Positions 47,356 through 59,519 of a stretch of DNA of 64,000 nt are shown here, in pieces (the stretch's first letter is position 1; each line of letters starts with the position of its first letter). The notes under the pieces were generated by a model that was not told the origin of the DNA, ran no database searches, and saw nothing but the letters and a program-made list of their open reading frames with translations. A program made the position numbers and the translations under genes. Source of the DNA: Progne subis subis (taxonomy: Eukaryota > Chordata > Aves > Passeriformes > Hirundinidae); NCBI GenBank assembly GCA_022316685.1, contig JAKJHU010000005.1:13060707-13124706 (forward strand). The letters are read 5' to 3'.

Positions 47356-50300
47356 GTTCCTCCTCAGATTCTTTGGTTTCCCTCTGTGGATTTTTGAGAA
47401 CACGTGGTATTTAGTCACTAAAAAAATACCATCAAATTTCGAAAAGGAAAACAATATACACAATTCTATGACTGCTGGTATGGATGGTAATGAAAACCCT
47501 CTTTTATTTATGTGTAACATTAATAGCTGAGTGCCTAGGTCCTTTCTCAGGGGGAGAATTGAATTACAAAAAACTGAGTAGGTGTGATTTCATTTCCTTC
47601 TTGTATCTGCAGAACATTGTGGGGTCAACAGTCTTTATTTTATTCACTTAGTGAATAGTATAGAAAATGTGCTTTTTAAAGAACATGAACACACCAGAAA
47701 AACAAAGATCTATACAAACTAAATGAAGGCTTTTTTTCATAATGAAATTCCACTTAGTCTTTTTCCTCTTGTTTGGTTAAAAATCTGAGTAAACCATGTC
47801 AAAGGTTAGAAATACAAGAAGCAATTAGGTATTTATTAGTTTTTTTGCTTTTTTATGTATTCTGCAGAATAAAGATGATATCTGCTTTATTTACTACAAA
47901 TATGCAGAGTTCAGATGGCCTTGCTATTATCCAACCTGAATGCACAGAGCTAAATAAGAGGAGGCTGTTAGTGAAAAACAACAGGAAACAAAACCACTGC
48001 AAATGGTCCTTCAAAGAACAAAGAACAGCTACTATTTATTCTCAAGTGGCACTGGAGAATAGAGGACACAGAGGAATAGAAGCAAAATAACCTGTGTCCA
48101 AACAAGCTAGTGGCCTGCAGCCTCATCATCCCTGAATTTAGAAACAAAACAAATTCTAAAATCTTACAGATGCTGAGGTTGGCAGAAGTGAGAGTGAGTG
48201 GGTTTAAAACACACTGACAGATGCTGGGAGCAAGGGAAAAGCTGCAGCAGTTTGCAGCCAGACTCACAAAGGCAGGGAAACAAGGAACTGGGTGGACAAA
48301 GTTTAGTGATACTGGCCAGGAAATATTGGGGTGCAGGCTGAGAACAAAACCTATTGCTGTTTTTTATCATTTTGCTTTATGCACTGCAGACAGAGTTTTT
48401 AAAAAACCCAAATTTTTACTTTACAGAAACTGGTTTTAAGACTCTGAAGTCAGATATTATTTGGTTTATTGAATTTATTTGTCATTGACACAGGTTTTTG
48501 TTGGATTGTGCAGGGAAGAGAACAGACTGCATGCAATTATTTTCCTGCTCTCATCAGGCAGTTACCTGAAGTTACACCAATCTGGTTGTGCTCTTGATAT
48601 AAACAGAAGACATAAAACCCCCCAAACTGTCACAAATAATTGCAATTGTGACACTTCTCCATATAACCCTTCAGAGAAGGAGTGGTAGAATTCCAGTCCC
48701 AGATTTTCTCAGGTAGCAAAACCCTCTCTTGGTTCCAGTTATGGAGGTTTTGTACCTCATCAGGCCATTGATGAAAAAAACCCAAAACACTTGAGTTCAA
48801 CAAAAACTCAGGTGAACCTTGGTTCCTGAAGTGTGCTTTTTTTAAAAAAAAAGAAAAAAATTGCTGGTGTGTTCATAGCTATGGATTATTATCATGAATA
48901 TGTTCTAGACTTGGTCCTTTCATATCAAAGGTGAACTCTCAGTCTTAATAGGACTGTTCAAGTGAATTTTGAACTGCTTGAAGGCCTTTAATTGAACTAA
49001 GCTTTCACTTGCAAGCCAGAACTATTCTAGTTGAATACAACATCAGAACTGAGCCAGTTCATGAATTGCCCTCACTATTACAGCATCACAGTAAATATAT
49101 GCTATGCTACTTTTATCTGGAAAAATGTATAGTAGAACACGGCACATTTAACTGTTTATACACAGTGTCCTCTGCAGGAATTCAATATATTTTTTCACTT
49201 AGCCCAGTCATGATTCAATTTCTCACATTCTGAACAGCAGGCACAGATCTATATTTCTTTTATTTCATTTCTGGCTGATAATTTTATTGTATTTCATTTT
49301 GAGATTCATCTCATGAACACAGTATGTGTTTTGCATTTAGCTAGATCTTTCTTATTTTTAGATCTTGCCTGATTCACAGTATGCTTAAAAAAATAAAAAA
49401 GTCAGCCACCCAGTAGCTTTTGTTCTTGCAACCATTTAAAATCAATTTGTGATCCTTTCCACTCATTTTTTCTCTTTAAAACTGATAATATTCTCTGCAT
49501 GAAAAATTGCTGATTGAACAATAATATATATTAAAAACTATATATGCATTTTTCTTTTTAATTGGTTTTATTGTATCTGTACATTTTCTTATCACTGTCT
49601 TCAAAGACAGGATTGCATCATGAAAAGCTTTGTACAAAAGAACAAATATAGGGCCCACACATTCCCTCTGTGACTGCACATATTGGAAAAGAGATCTCAG
49701 CTTGGGCAGTCATGTGAAAAGCTTTTCATCTTTCCTTTTTTAGTCTAAGGTAAGAGTCTTGACTTTTGCTCTCTAAGGTTCTGAGAGGAACAGGGGTGAG
49801 AAATCTTTTGTTCTTATTATCTACAAACTGTCAAGGAAATCACTTTTTTTCCTAACTCATGAAGACTTCTTCGTCTTGTCTGCAACAAAGCACTTTAAAC
49901 CATGAGTCTGGTGAGAGCCCTTTGGGAGTTCCCAAACTGAAGCATTACCACTGAGTATCCCATCTGTAACATGCCAGCAACAGCCTGGATGCTACTTTGG
50001 GGATATCCCAAGAGGCACATCTGCAGCAGCCAGAGCAGCCAGATACACGACCCATGATGAAATTTGCTTCCACAAGGACTACTGCCAGACTGTCTCTGAA
50101 TTTTGTCTCAATCTGACGCTCTTTCCTAATACCCGAAGCTCAAAATATTTACTATTACAATGGAGGAAAAACAAGATACAAGTCTAGAAGTTGAGATATT
50201 TTCTGGTTTTTTCTCCAACCTGTAAAGTATTCAGACGATATTTGAGAGTGGAGTAGAAAGTGAACTAGAGATGGAGCCACAAAATTCTCTTAGATTCTCA

Positions 50301-51405
50301 TTCTCATGCAGGAAAGTTACATTCCGGACAAACATCACAAGAAAGTAATACTGGTAGGAAATATTTGAAATATTAAAATACAAAGCACTTCAAACATTTT
50401 TTTTGTGTCCAGGTGTTCTTTTTGTCACACAGATTGACATTAAAATTCATGCATATATGGGAAGTGTTTTAGTATTTAATATTCTTCAAATACCTGGCAA
50501 TGATAAAATTTCTTTTAAGTTAATATATCGAATGCAATCACTGGTGAAAGAATGCCTTGGATTTCAGGGTTCTTACCAGTAGCTAAGATTATGATTCAGA
50601 ATCGTTATATCTTTTCATACTTATACAAATGTCAATCTGATATAGTGATAAGAGTAAACAAGTATACAGAAGGACATTTTTTGAAATACATTACCTTTCT
50701 TATAATTTTTTTTTATTATTTTTCTGTTCTTCCTTGCAATCCCCCAAACTGTTAGCCACTGCTTTCAATCTGCCAGCACACAGTACTGTATTTATCATTG
50801 TGAGGTCTCATATACAATGAGGCCCATAGGCTGTAACACTTGTTTGGACACCATCAATTCATGTGCTTATTCCTGGGTTGCATTTGGGATTCTTGGAAAA
50901 GTTTACACAATATTTTCAGACCAAGAGTATGGGTTTTAAAGTTTGTTCAGCCTTTCCTTACCATGTACATTTATAGTATTTGAAGCCTTGGCCCACAAGT
51001 ACAGAGAAAAACACTCTGCAGAAATAATGTAAAGAAGCCAGACATAGGGACAAACAGAGATCTGATGCTCAAATTCTTCCTCTGACTATTTTATTTAGCA
51101 ATATATAGACACAACCTGTACCTCCTGGAGGACCTGATAGGTGGCTTCAAAGAGTCACTTTGTTTCAGCATAGAGAATAATACCAGCTAACTTGTGGAAA
51201 GAGACACTGAGTACATTCTCTAGAGTTTATGATTTTGAGGTTTTTTCCTCATTTTTTTTGTCTCAAAAAGATAAGCTTTCATCTTTCATATATGTAAAAG
51301 GGAGAAAATGAGATTTTGGTTGCAGAGATAGTGACAGTCATAGGAGTCTGGTTGTCCAGTGCTGCAGATTGATTCTCTTATTGTAGAAAATATAAGTTTT
51401 GAGAT
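47356..51405. other. AT-rich unique DNA, no supported gene
   Basis: No repeat family or gene is recognised. A GC-richer patch lies at 49900-50110. A donor-like GTAAGA on the minus strand near 50570 has no open frame behind it. Confidence 0.45.
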
Positions 51406-51426
51406 GGGGGGGGGGGGGGGGGGGGG
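51406..51426 (+). repeat. Poly(G) tract, 21 bases
   Basis: 21 consecutive G, followed by AAAT. Pure G runs this long are uncommon, can fold as quadruplexes and are prone to length error. Confidence 0.95.
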
Positions 51427-52512
51427 AAATAATCCAAGTTGTCACTTGTTATTCAGGCTTTTGTCTCTATCAACTGTTATCCATGGCACCACTCAGTAAG
51501 GATATCTGGATGCAACTGAAGATGTAAATAATATAGTCAGTTGCTTCCAAAACAGAAAAGTTGGGATTTTTAACTTTCTTGTGTCTGTCTCTAAGATCTG
51601 TTGAACTCACTCTGTGTATCTTGGCTGATTACACCTATCATACTATACTTGTTTGCTGTAAGCCTTATAATAATTTTTAACTCCTGCTCAGAGAAGCAGA
51701 TATTTAAAAAGAATATTTGAACAGCAAGCTGACTGCAGTCACATTACTACATGGCCTTCAGCCGTGTAAGGTTACAGAGTTATTGATGTGCTGCAAACTG
51801 AGAGCATAGATTTTCTTTCATATAAAACGTTTGACTTTATCTGTAACAAAGTAAGCAGAAATCACATCCTCTGAACTACAACTGTGGCAGTTTTAATATT
51901 TCTGTAAAATTCTTGTTTCTACAGTATCAGGGCATTCCTTTAAGTTTCCTATCACATGTCAAGGGATTTTAAAATGAAAGAAAAGTGAAAGTTAGTTCTA
52001 GGACAGATTTGTGTTATAGAATTTTTGTATGTTAATTTCACTTTATTTGACTTCTTAATGTTAGTGCAAAACCTCAGAAGAAAAAATTTAAGGGCCACGT
52101 TATGTGGAAAATGCTAGAAATATAAGTAAATGTTATAACTGACAGAGAAGTTCTCCTAGGGGAGGAAAAGCAGTAGCTCTCAGATCCTCAATCTCGTAAT
52201 GAATGAGCTCAGTTCAAAATTCTTCTGGAGTACCTATGGTACTAGGATTTTTTTCTTTACAAGCAATGCAAGTGCACTTTACTAGACATGTTATGTTGGG
52301 AGGAGGACCTGTGATTTTATGAGAATGTGAACAGTGAACAGGAGGAATGGTGTGCTTCCTGGGAATAACCAGAGGAAAATCATGATCTGATACAGTAAAA
52401 TGTAGTGAACACTGAGCATTTTGGAGCAGCCTGTTTACTTAAGTGGGTCTTTTGGGGGCTTTCTTTGTATTTAATTTACCTTAAAATGTATTTAGCTTTG
52501 GGATTTTCCACT

Positions 52513-52514
<2 letters not shown>
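51427..52514. other. AT-rich unique DNA, no supported gene
   Basis: Nothing recognised. Confidence 0.5.

Positions 52515-52561
<47 letters not shown>
52515..52561 (-). repeat. Poly(T) tract, 47 bases
   Basis: An uninterrupted T run, the longest homopolymer in the window. It could be the A tail of a minus-strand retroposon, but no body sequence is recognised next to it. Confidence 0.95.
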
Positions 52562-52563
<2 letters not shown>

Positions 52564-55500
52564 CACAGTCATCAGTGTTTTACATTAGTCTCTAATCTGG
52601 ATTATGTCTAGGCAATATTAGAGCATAAATGCTGAATAGAAATTATATAGAGATAATATCTTCCTCAAAGGCTACTTAAGATATAAGAATATAGTATATG
52701 CAGATGGATCAGTCTATCTCTAGGGGGGTTTATAGCTTACTGTTTTGATTGATATTTCCCATTAATACAAAAGACACAGTTTACATATCTGAAATGTGGC
52801 ATGGACATGTGAATGCTGAGCATGAATCGCCAATATTGAAGTTTAATATAAGTCTTATCCTAGCCTACATTGCATCTTCAAGTATATTGTCCTAGGCCTG
52901 TAATTACAGTCTTTTATACAAGACCTATTTTAAGATACTGTTTTTTATATAATGGATATTTTTATCTTGACTTTGAAAGATCAGATCCTGTTTGTCATGT
53001 AAATTCTGTCTTGTGAATGCTTCAGTGACTTAAAGGAACATCTCAGCGTCCAAAAATTTGAAGCAGCAGCATTTCCTGTGATTGCCATGTATATGCAGTT
53101 TTCTTCCAAATTCTCCTGATTGAAATAAAGGTGCTGTGGGGAGGTAGAAGAAGTTATGGTAAATTTAAAATAAAGTACATTCACAAATGAAACAACTAAA
53201 ATAGATTTATTTAGTTCTACTCACACTCAATATAATTTTTTTTTTTAAATCAAGTACTTATAATATGGAGGATGATGCTCAGTTCCAACACAAAAGTTAG
53301 TGGAGGTCCTCTTCTTTTTTCTTGTCCTGCTCAGTCTTCCACCTGGGTAAACTTGAACACAAGAAGCTTAACTGAGGTATCCTATGTTGAGTCACTGGTA
53401 CAGGTGTCCCTGTTGGCTTTTAAGAATCTTGCTTCAGTACTGTTGGGATCACCCAGGTCTGTGGGCTGCAAGTGGTATTAAGAAAACCCAAATAAGTGAT
53501 ATTCTAAACAATTGCTTTAAAATCAAGCAACTTGAATATCTAAGATCATGCCACAAAGAAATTGTTTTAGAGGGAGAGATTCTCATCAGTTTTGCCAGTT
53601 TTTACCAAACTGCAAATCTAAGTGAGGGTATTTTTTTATATGCTGGTAGAGATGCTGGGTATTTTTTTTATGTCTCCCCATAATCTACCCTGTTTTCCTT
53701 TCACTCTGCATATAGTATTTGCTTGGAATAAAAAAAGATGTGACAATTGCAGTAACCCTGGTGTTTTTAAGTCCAGCAGCTGTCTTGAGATGTATAAACA
53801 CTGTTTATTTTTAAACATGCAAAACTATTGGGAAGACAGCAGAGGAAAATGAAGAATTAAAAGTGATTACCAGAGTATGTTATAAATAATATGTAAAACA
53901 ATGGTATGTAAATGTATCATGGTGCAGTCAGAATATATTGCTGCAAAAATTTTTATTTAATTACACACTATGGGAAATTAATCTCCAAAACCAGACAGAA
54001 TGTTAGACAAAGCTAAATAATGCTTTAATGTTTCATAAAGGGGGCAACTGCATCCTCACTTCCTGTTGTGGAGGCAAACTTAAGGCTAATAAACGGCATC
54101 AGAGTAACATTTTTTTTTTCCACTGGTGAACAAAGTAATGCGTCTGGACAAAAATTATGACATTTTCTCTGCATTTCAAGAATTTAGGATATCTCTCTCA
54201 GTTTTGGGAAGACTGCCCAGTTCCACAGGAAAATTACAACTTTTCTCAGAAACTTATGTGATTATATACATTCATGTTTCAGTCTGGCAGTAATGTCTTT
54301 GTAAGGATCATCCAGCAGCAGCTGTATTATTGAAAGTGATATGCTAAGAGATAAAAAAAATTTCAAGATGTCAACAATTTGACCATAACATTTAAAAGAT
54401 ACAGGCTGAGCTCTGTACACATCCTAAACTATATGGCCAGGTAACTCAGAAAACCTAATCTGTATAAAGAGAAGGTTTCTCTTATATCATCTATGCAAAG
54501 AAAAACAATGTGAAAGATGCATATATTAGTGTCAGAATGAAAGTACAATAGTTTATATATCATGAAATATAACCCAACAAACATATGGTTCTTATTTCAC
54601 ACAAGTTTCTTAGTTCTCTTCTAGTTTAGGAAAAGTGATTTGAAATACGGATGATACTACTTATACCATCTTGGGTCCATCTGTGAATTCATTATTTGAG
54701 TTCCTATTAATGTTATTTTTCATTGCAAAACCATCAGAGTGGATTAAGTTTTTCAGAAGATGAAATCCACATGTTGGTAAATGAGGCTGTTACATTTCCT
54801 ACTTCTTCAGAGTTAATTACTGTTCAATTCGTATGGCAGAATTAAGCTAATAATGAAGCTGAAAAACTTGTGCCTCAGATACTATCAGTAAATTTGAAAT
54901 ATAAGCTGCATTTTATATAAGTCTGTGGGAGTAAGCATTGTCCTGAGAACTTTTTATATTATTAGTATCACTCAATAATTTATTTTGGTGCCTAATCATC
55001 TTTTATTTCTCTCTCTTTCTTTTCTTTATTTCTTTTACTCTCTTGTTGGATATGAAGACTCCTGAATACTCAAACAGAAAGCCTGTTTGTGTATGAAAAA
55101 GAGGAATCCTTTTCACTAGCACATTTAAGTATTGATTTAAACCCAGCAGTCAGATCACTGCTCTTCCACACTTTGAATTTGAAAGACCATGTGGGATAAG
55201 CTTGCATGACATTACTATAGCTATTTTGAAGATGATTTTCTTCCTGTGGCCCATTTTATCTTTGCCACTTATAAGTTATTTCAAACTGGAGTTGACTGTA
55301 GCTCCTGAGGCACACCAGCTGCCATGCTGCAGTGCAGTTTTGACCTCTGTGTTCTGGATGACTCCAACAGAATTGTTCGAGTCATTTGACATTAAAATAA
55401 TGTTCAGTGACTGTCATTTTCAACCAATTTCCTGAATAATTTCAAATCTATTAATACACAGGAAACTGCTGCTTGACAAAGGTTGGATTCTGTGAATGCA

Positions 55501-56660
55501 GGAGCACCAGTTAATTTTTAACTTCCCTTATTATCTGAAATGAAACCTGATATGACAGGCTCATTTTCAATACCAGATAGTGAGGAAGATGGAAGCAATG
55601 CACATAACTGACATCCTTATCCGAAAAAATTGCAGTGATCACTTATTTTCCTTGTAGTCCTATGTTTTACATGAAAAAAAGAAAGCTAAGTTAAAAATAT
55701 AATGTTACTGCACCAGGCTTAGGAGACTTTGCTCCAAAAACTCACAGAAATTAAGGAGAAGAAATTTTATTTTAAAAAGGAATTTTGTCTTTACACTTGT
55801 AGCTTATTAACTGAGCCTGTTGATTACAGTTACAAAAATCCCAGCAATGTTTTCTTTCTTTATCAGGATTCTTGGCTGGAAAGAAAACAGAAGAGCTAAC
55901 TGATCTATAATAGGCACCATCTAGATCTTTCTACTGATTCTTTCAATGTTACCTCCATTTTTATTTTCATGGTTTTACCTAATGACAATATCAAATAACA
56001 AAAAAAGCCAACCTATAGCCTGACATATTAAGGTGCTGAGCTCCCTTAAAAATTACTCCCAACACATTTTTAATTTACCTGTTACATTTTAGACAGCTAA
56101 CAATTTCAGCTCTGAAGTTTACACCTGATTATTTTTTTTCATGGCTTCTTAGTGTGTGCACTAATGGGTGTCTGTGCCAAGCTACTTAAATCTTGGTGAA
56201 AAGATCATTGCTGTGCTGAAGAGACTGACTACATATTATGAGCCAGTAAGAACTGAATCATTAAAGAGTTTATTTTCAGCAGACAGAAAAAGGTATGATG
56301 TTGCCGGATGGAAAGATATGACATATTGTTTTACTTTGATGAATATTGAAGATTTTCTCTTAAAGAAAAAATGAAGACTACAGATCTTCACATGTCAAAA
56401 AAAAATAGATAAGCCCAAGGGGAAAAAGGAAAGGGAACCACGAGCTAAAAATTGAACTGTTGAAATGTGGTGATTATTGTAGTCATTATACTGCTGTCAA
56501 TTAGATTAGCAAGTAGCTCTGGAAATGGTATTGGATGACAAAGTAATGGAAAACTTATTTTGACTGCAACCAATTGGCTTACAGCAAATTAGCTAGTGAG
56601 TGACTCAAGTTTTCAACTCAAAGGTAGATTTCCTAAATCTGGATAAATACCTAAAATAAA
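52562..56660. other. AT-rich unique DNA, no supported gene
   Basis: No repeat family or gene is recognised. A T run is at 53240-53248 and the short frames (60-99 codons) have no domains. Confidence 0.45.
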
Positions 56661-57104
56661 TCAGATCATTATCTTACAAACAATATCTCTGGAACACAGA
56701 AAACAAACACCTCCTACTGAGTTTTCCCAAATACTTCTGAAGAAATGGAAAATATGCATATGTCTCCTCCTTTGAAACAGGCAGATTCTGAATACTCCTT
56801 TCTGTCGATATCCAACCTTCACAGAGGAACTCATAGAAAGGCAACAGGCCTCTCTGGACAAGAGACCAGCTTTAGCATTTGATGTAGGGAAAAGAACCGT
56901 AGAACAGGACAACTTTAGGGCAAAGAAATTCTGGTCTGAGTCCACAGCACAGTGAATACAAGCCTGGAACCACATGAAAAGAATATGACCACGTGCAAGG
57001 AAGTGACCAATTTGCTTTGTGGTCTTCAAAGCATGGACCATCTCTTTCATTATTCTCTGCACATGCTGGGTGCAGTTTGGTTTCTGGAAGGAGCTAGACA
57101 TCAT
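56661..57104 (-). CDS. Unassigned open frame, 147 codons
   Basis: This is the longest ATG-to-stop frame in the window that is not repeat-derived. The product is Cys- and His-rich and basic, with stretches such as NCTQHVQRIMKEMVHALKTT and a hydrophobic GHILFMWFQACIHC. I recognise no family, signal peptide or clear membrane segment. No promoter, polyadenylation site or splice signals point to it specifically. It lies within the span of the possible minus-strand gene, so it might be an exon of it, an unrelated relic, or chance. Confidence 0.15.
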   Translation of the reverse strand: MMSSSFQKPNCTQHVQRIMKEMVHALKTTKQIGHFLARGHILFMWFQACIHCAVDSDQNFFALKLSCSTVLFPTSNAKAGLLSREACCLSMSSSVKVGYRQKGVFRICLFQRRRHMHIFHFFRSIWENSVGGVCFLCSRDIVCKIMI

Positions 57105-57544
57105 GTTTCCATTCAGTCTTAACAGCCTGATCCTTTATTTTTAATCTAGTGAAAAGAAAATATAGTTTCCATTGAACACTGCCAAACAAAATCTGGTAGT
57201 TCATAAGTATAGGTAATGTTAGGTATGCAAGAAGTGGGAAAATGCGCCAGAGATATAGAAAAGCTATTAAAGTATAACTTAATTCTTCATTTCTAGTCAG
57301 AATTGAGACAATCTACATATATTTTATGCCATAACTTCAAGAAAGATAGGGCTCTTAGGTATATTCTTAATATAGTCACAACATGACAGACATGAAGGTC
57401 CATTAGCTCAGTTCTTTATTTAGAGTTAATTTGTGTAAACAAGTCTGAAATTTAAAGATATGAATCCATACAGGCTTTTCATATGCATATCAAAATGATT
57501 TCTCAAGGTAAAATCACACATCTTTTAAGACAGGAAAACCTTAC

Positions 57545-57589
57545 TTTGCAGTTTAAGGCTGTTGAATGGCTGAATTTCTGTGCCTTTGT
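57545..57589 (-). CDS. Weak candidate micro-exon
   Basis: On the minus strand a pyrimidine-rich CTGCTTTCCTTTCCTGCTCT leads to GTGTGAG, then 45 bases, then GTAAGG. The exon-like piece reads KGTEIQPFNSLKLQ in the phase that would follow the candidate exon at 59372-59519. A second frame is also open, and 45 bases carry little evidence. It is listed because phase and splice signals agree. Confidence 0.12.
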
Positions 57590-57907
57590 CTCACACAGAG
57601 CAGGAAAGGAAAGCAGTAATAATAGCCATGAGTCAAAGCTATGGTAGCAGGCTTCATACTGTAACATCTGTATATGTTCACTAAAAATATGGCTCTAATA
57701 ATTGCAAGATCATTCTGTCCAGTATTTATTACAGAGCTGATTGAGTACAGTCGTATAAAACTTAGACTCTTTAATCCATTTTTCTTGTCTCTTTGGATGG
57801 TGGCCATACTTCAGATGTGCTGCACTGCTGACAAATGAGTGAAGAATGCAGAATGCTTTTTCTGTCAGGAGCTTTGCAGCAGGATTGTCTAATTCTTACT
57901 GTAGATT

Positions 57908-57940
57908 AAAAAAAAAAAAAAAAAAAAGAAAAAAAAAGAA
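57908..57940 (+). repeat. Interrupted poly(A) tract
   Basis: 33 bases of A with two single G interruptions. Confidence 0.9.
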
Positions 57941-59065
57941 TGTGCAGCCATGCTGGAGAAAGGAAACCTGAAATGCTCTCCTATATCTTTCATGAGACTC
58001 AGTCAGGTGATAGATTTTCCCTTTTATTCATCTCATTTTTGAGGATTCCACTTATTCTTTAAAAATGCAGTTCTTGGTATTTTAATAAATACAGGGATGG
58101 AGAAGTAGAAGAGTTTGTTTAGAATATAAACACATTTCAGCTGTGAATTCTCACCTTATTTTTGACTTTTCTGGTTTTTATTGACTTTTTGTAAACAATT
58201 TTCCTACCTCTTATTTCACTTTTTTTCTTTTTGTTACTACTTCAGTTTATTTTATTTTTTTTTTTTTTTTTTTTAGAAAACATTAAGAAAATATATATTT
58301 TTAGTATAATCTAAAGTACCCCAAATCCTCAGCAGGCAAGAATTGGGTGCACTAAGATCACTAGCAGTCTTGCTGAGCATCTTTTTAAATTGCCTGTGTC
58401 ATCTGGGGCTGAGGAGTGCCTTTTTATTCTACATAATTCTGAACAACACTTAGGACACTAATGTTCAGCACCAGCAGAAAAGTCCTATAAAATATAAAGA
58501 AACAGATAATTTCTATACATCTGGAGAACAGTAATATTGTGAACATCTGTAACAAAAATATAGGAATTTTGATTAGACACGAAGAATACCTACAGTTATG
58601 TCTTGAGTATCTGTACAAATAAAAAAAGGTGACAGTAATAATATTTGGTGTGAAAAGGCTGATAAAGGAAAGAGTCTTCTTTTTCATCTTTCATGGAATG
58701 AAAAATATGCCATTACTTCTGGCAAGGGAAAAGGCCTTTCACAGGAGAATAGTAGTCGCTTTTCAAGAACATGTTAAGGAGAACATTGCCCTTTATTCTA
58801 CATAGAATGGCTTGTAAAAAAATTACTTTTTACTGATGTATTCAGACAAGTTACTACTAAACATATACAATTCTTAAAAGAATATGAACACGTTAACATG
58901 AGAGCAATAAAACATATACCCTAACATATGATCCAATCCAATTCCAACTGAAAGGATTAGAAAGACTACCACTTATTCTTGGAAAACATTCACTCATGCC
59001 ATTAGGGAGGCAAGCTTTTGATGTTCGAGTGTTTGTTATTAGAATGAAAATTTCAAACCATTCCT

Positions 59066-59137
59066 AAACAAAACCAAAACCAAAACAAAACCACAAACAA
59101 AAAAACCCAAACCAAACCAAACCAAACAAACAAAACA
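59066..59137. repeat. A/C-only low-complexity tract
   Basis: There are 72 consecutive bases without G or T on the top strand, built of CAAA and CCAAA units. It is the reverse-complement counterpart of the G/T tracts at 22522-22600 and 42047-42198, but with only short C runs. Confidence 0.9.
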
Positions 59138-59371
59138 GTAGTTCAGTAAACAGCAGAAAACCTGCAGCAAAGGCTGGTAATCTGAGCTCAGTTTTTTAAA
59201 TCACATTTCACTGTAGCAGATAACACAATTGATGAAACACAGCCCATCATATAATTATCTCATATTACTGATATGTTTGAAACAGGACAGTAACGATATC
59301 CTTCTGCCACTTCTCTGTCCAACACTGCCTCTAAAACACTTTGGGCTTCTAAAATAACACAGACTACTTAC

Positions 59372-59519
59372 CTTTAGCCAGCCAGGCTGTAGGAACTCTG
59401 GAGCTGCCCAAACAGAGCAGTTTGTCTATGCAGCCACTAGTGATGACATACCTGTGATTAGGGGAAGACAAGCTGCTTCCACAGTTTGGTGGTGCTTCTG
59501 GTCCAAATTGCACAAATAC
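59372..59519 (-). CDS. Candidate internal coding exon, unknown protein
   Basis: On the minus strand an acceptor (CTAATTCATGCCATCCACAG, with a CTAAT branch-point-like motif about 20 bases upstream) is followed by 148 bases. They end in CTAAAG|GTAAGT, a perfect donor consensus. Only one of three frames is open through it, giving 49 codons plus one base. The peptide starts VFVQFGPEAPPNCGSS and contains RYVITSGCIDKLLCLGSSRV. It has balanced composition and three Cys, unlike the low-complexity frames elsewhere. I do not recognise the protein. The exon starts in phase 0, which matches the end of the candidate exon at 63167-63215. This is the best exon-like segment in the window. Confidence 0.4.

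Larger units (their letters stand above)
57590..59371. other. AT-rich DNA, possibly intronic
   Basis: No gene is recognised. It holds an interrupted poly(A) at 57908-57940, a 20-base T run at 58255-58274 and an A/C-only tract at 59066-59137. If the minus-strand exon model is right, this is intron. Confidence 0.4.

Noticed and set aside
47116..47520. 134-codon minus frame rich in KRKEK repeats
   Set aside because: It is the AAAAG microsatellite read in frame; any pentamer repeat without a stop gives such a frame.
50555..50650. Donor-like GTAAGA on the minus strand
   Set aside because: All three frames between it and the nearest acceptor contain stops.
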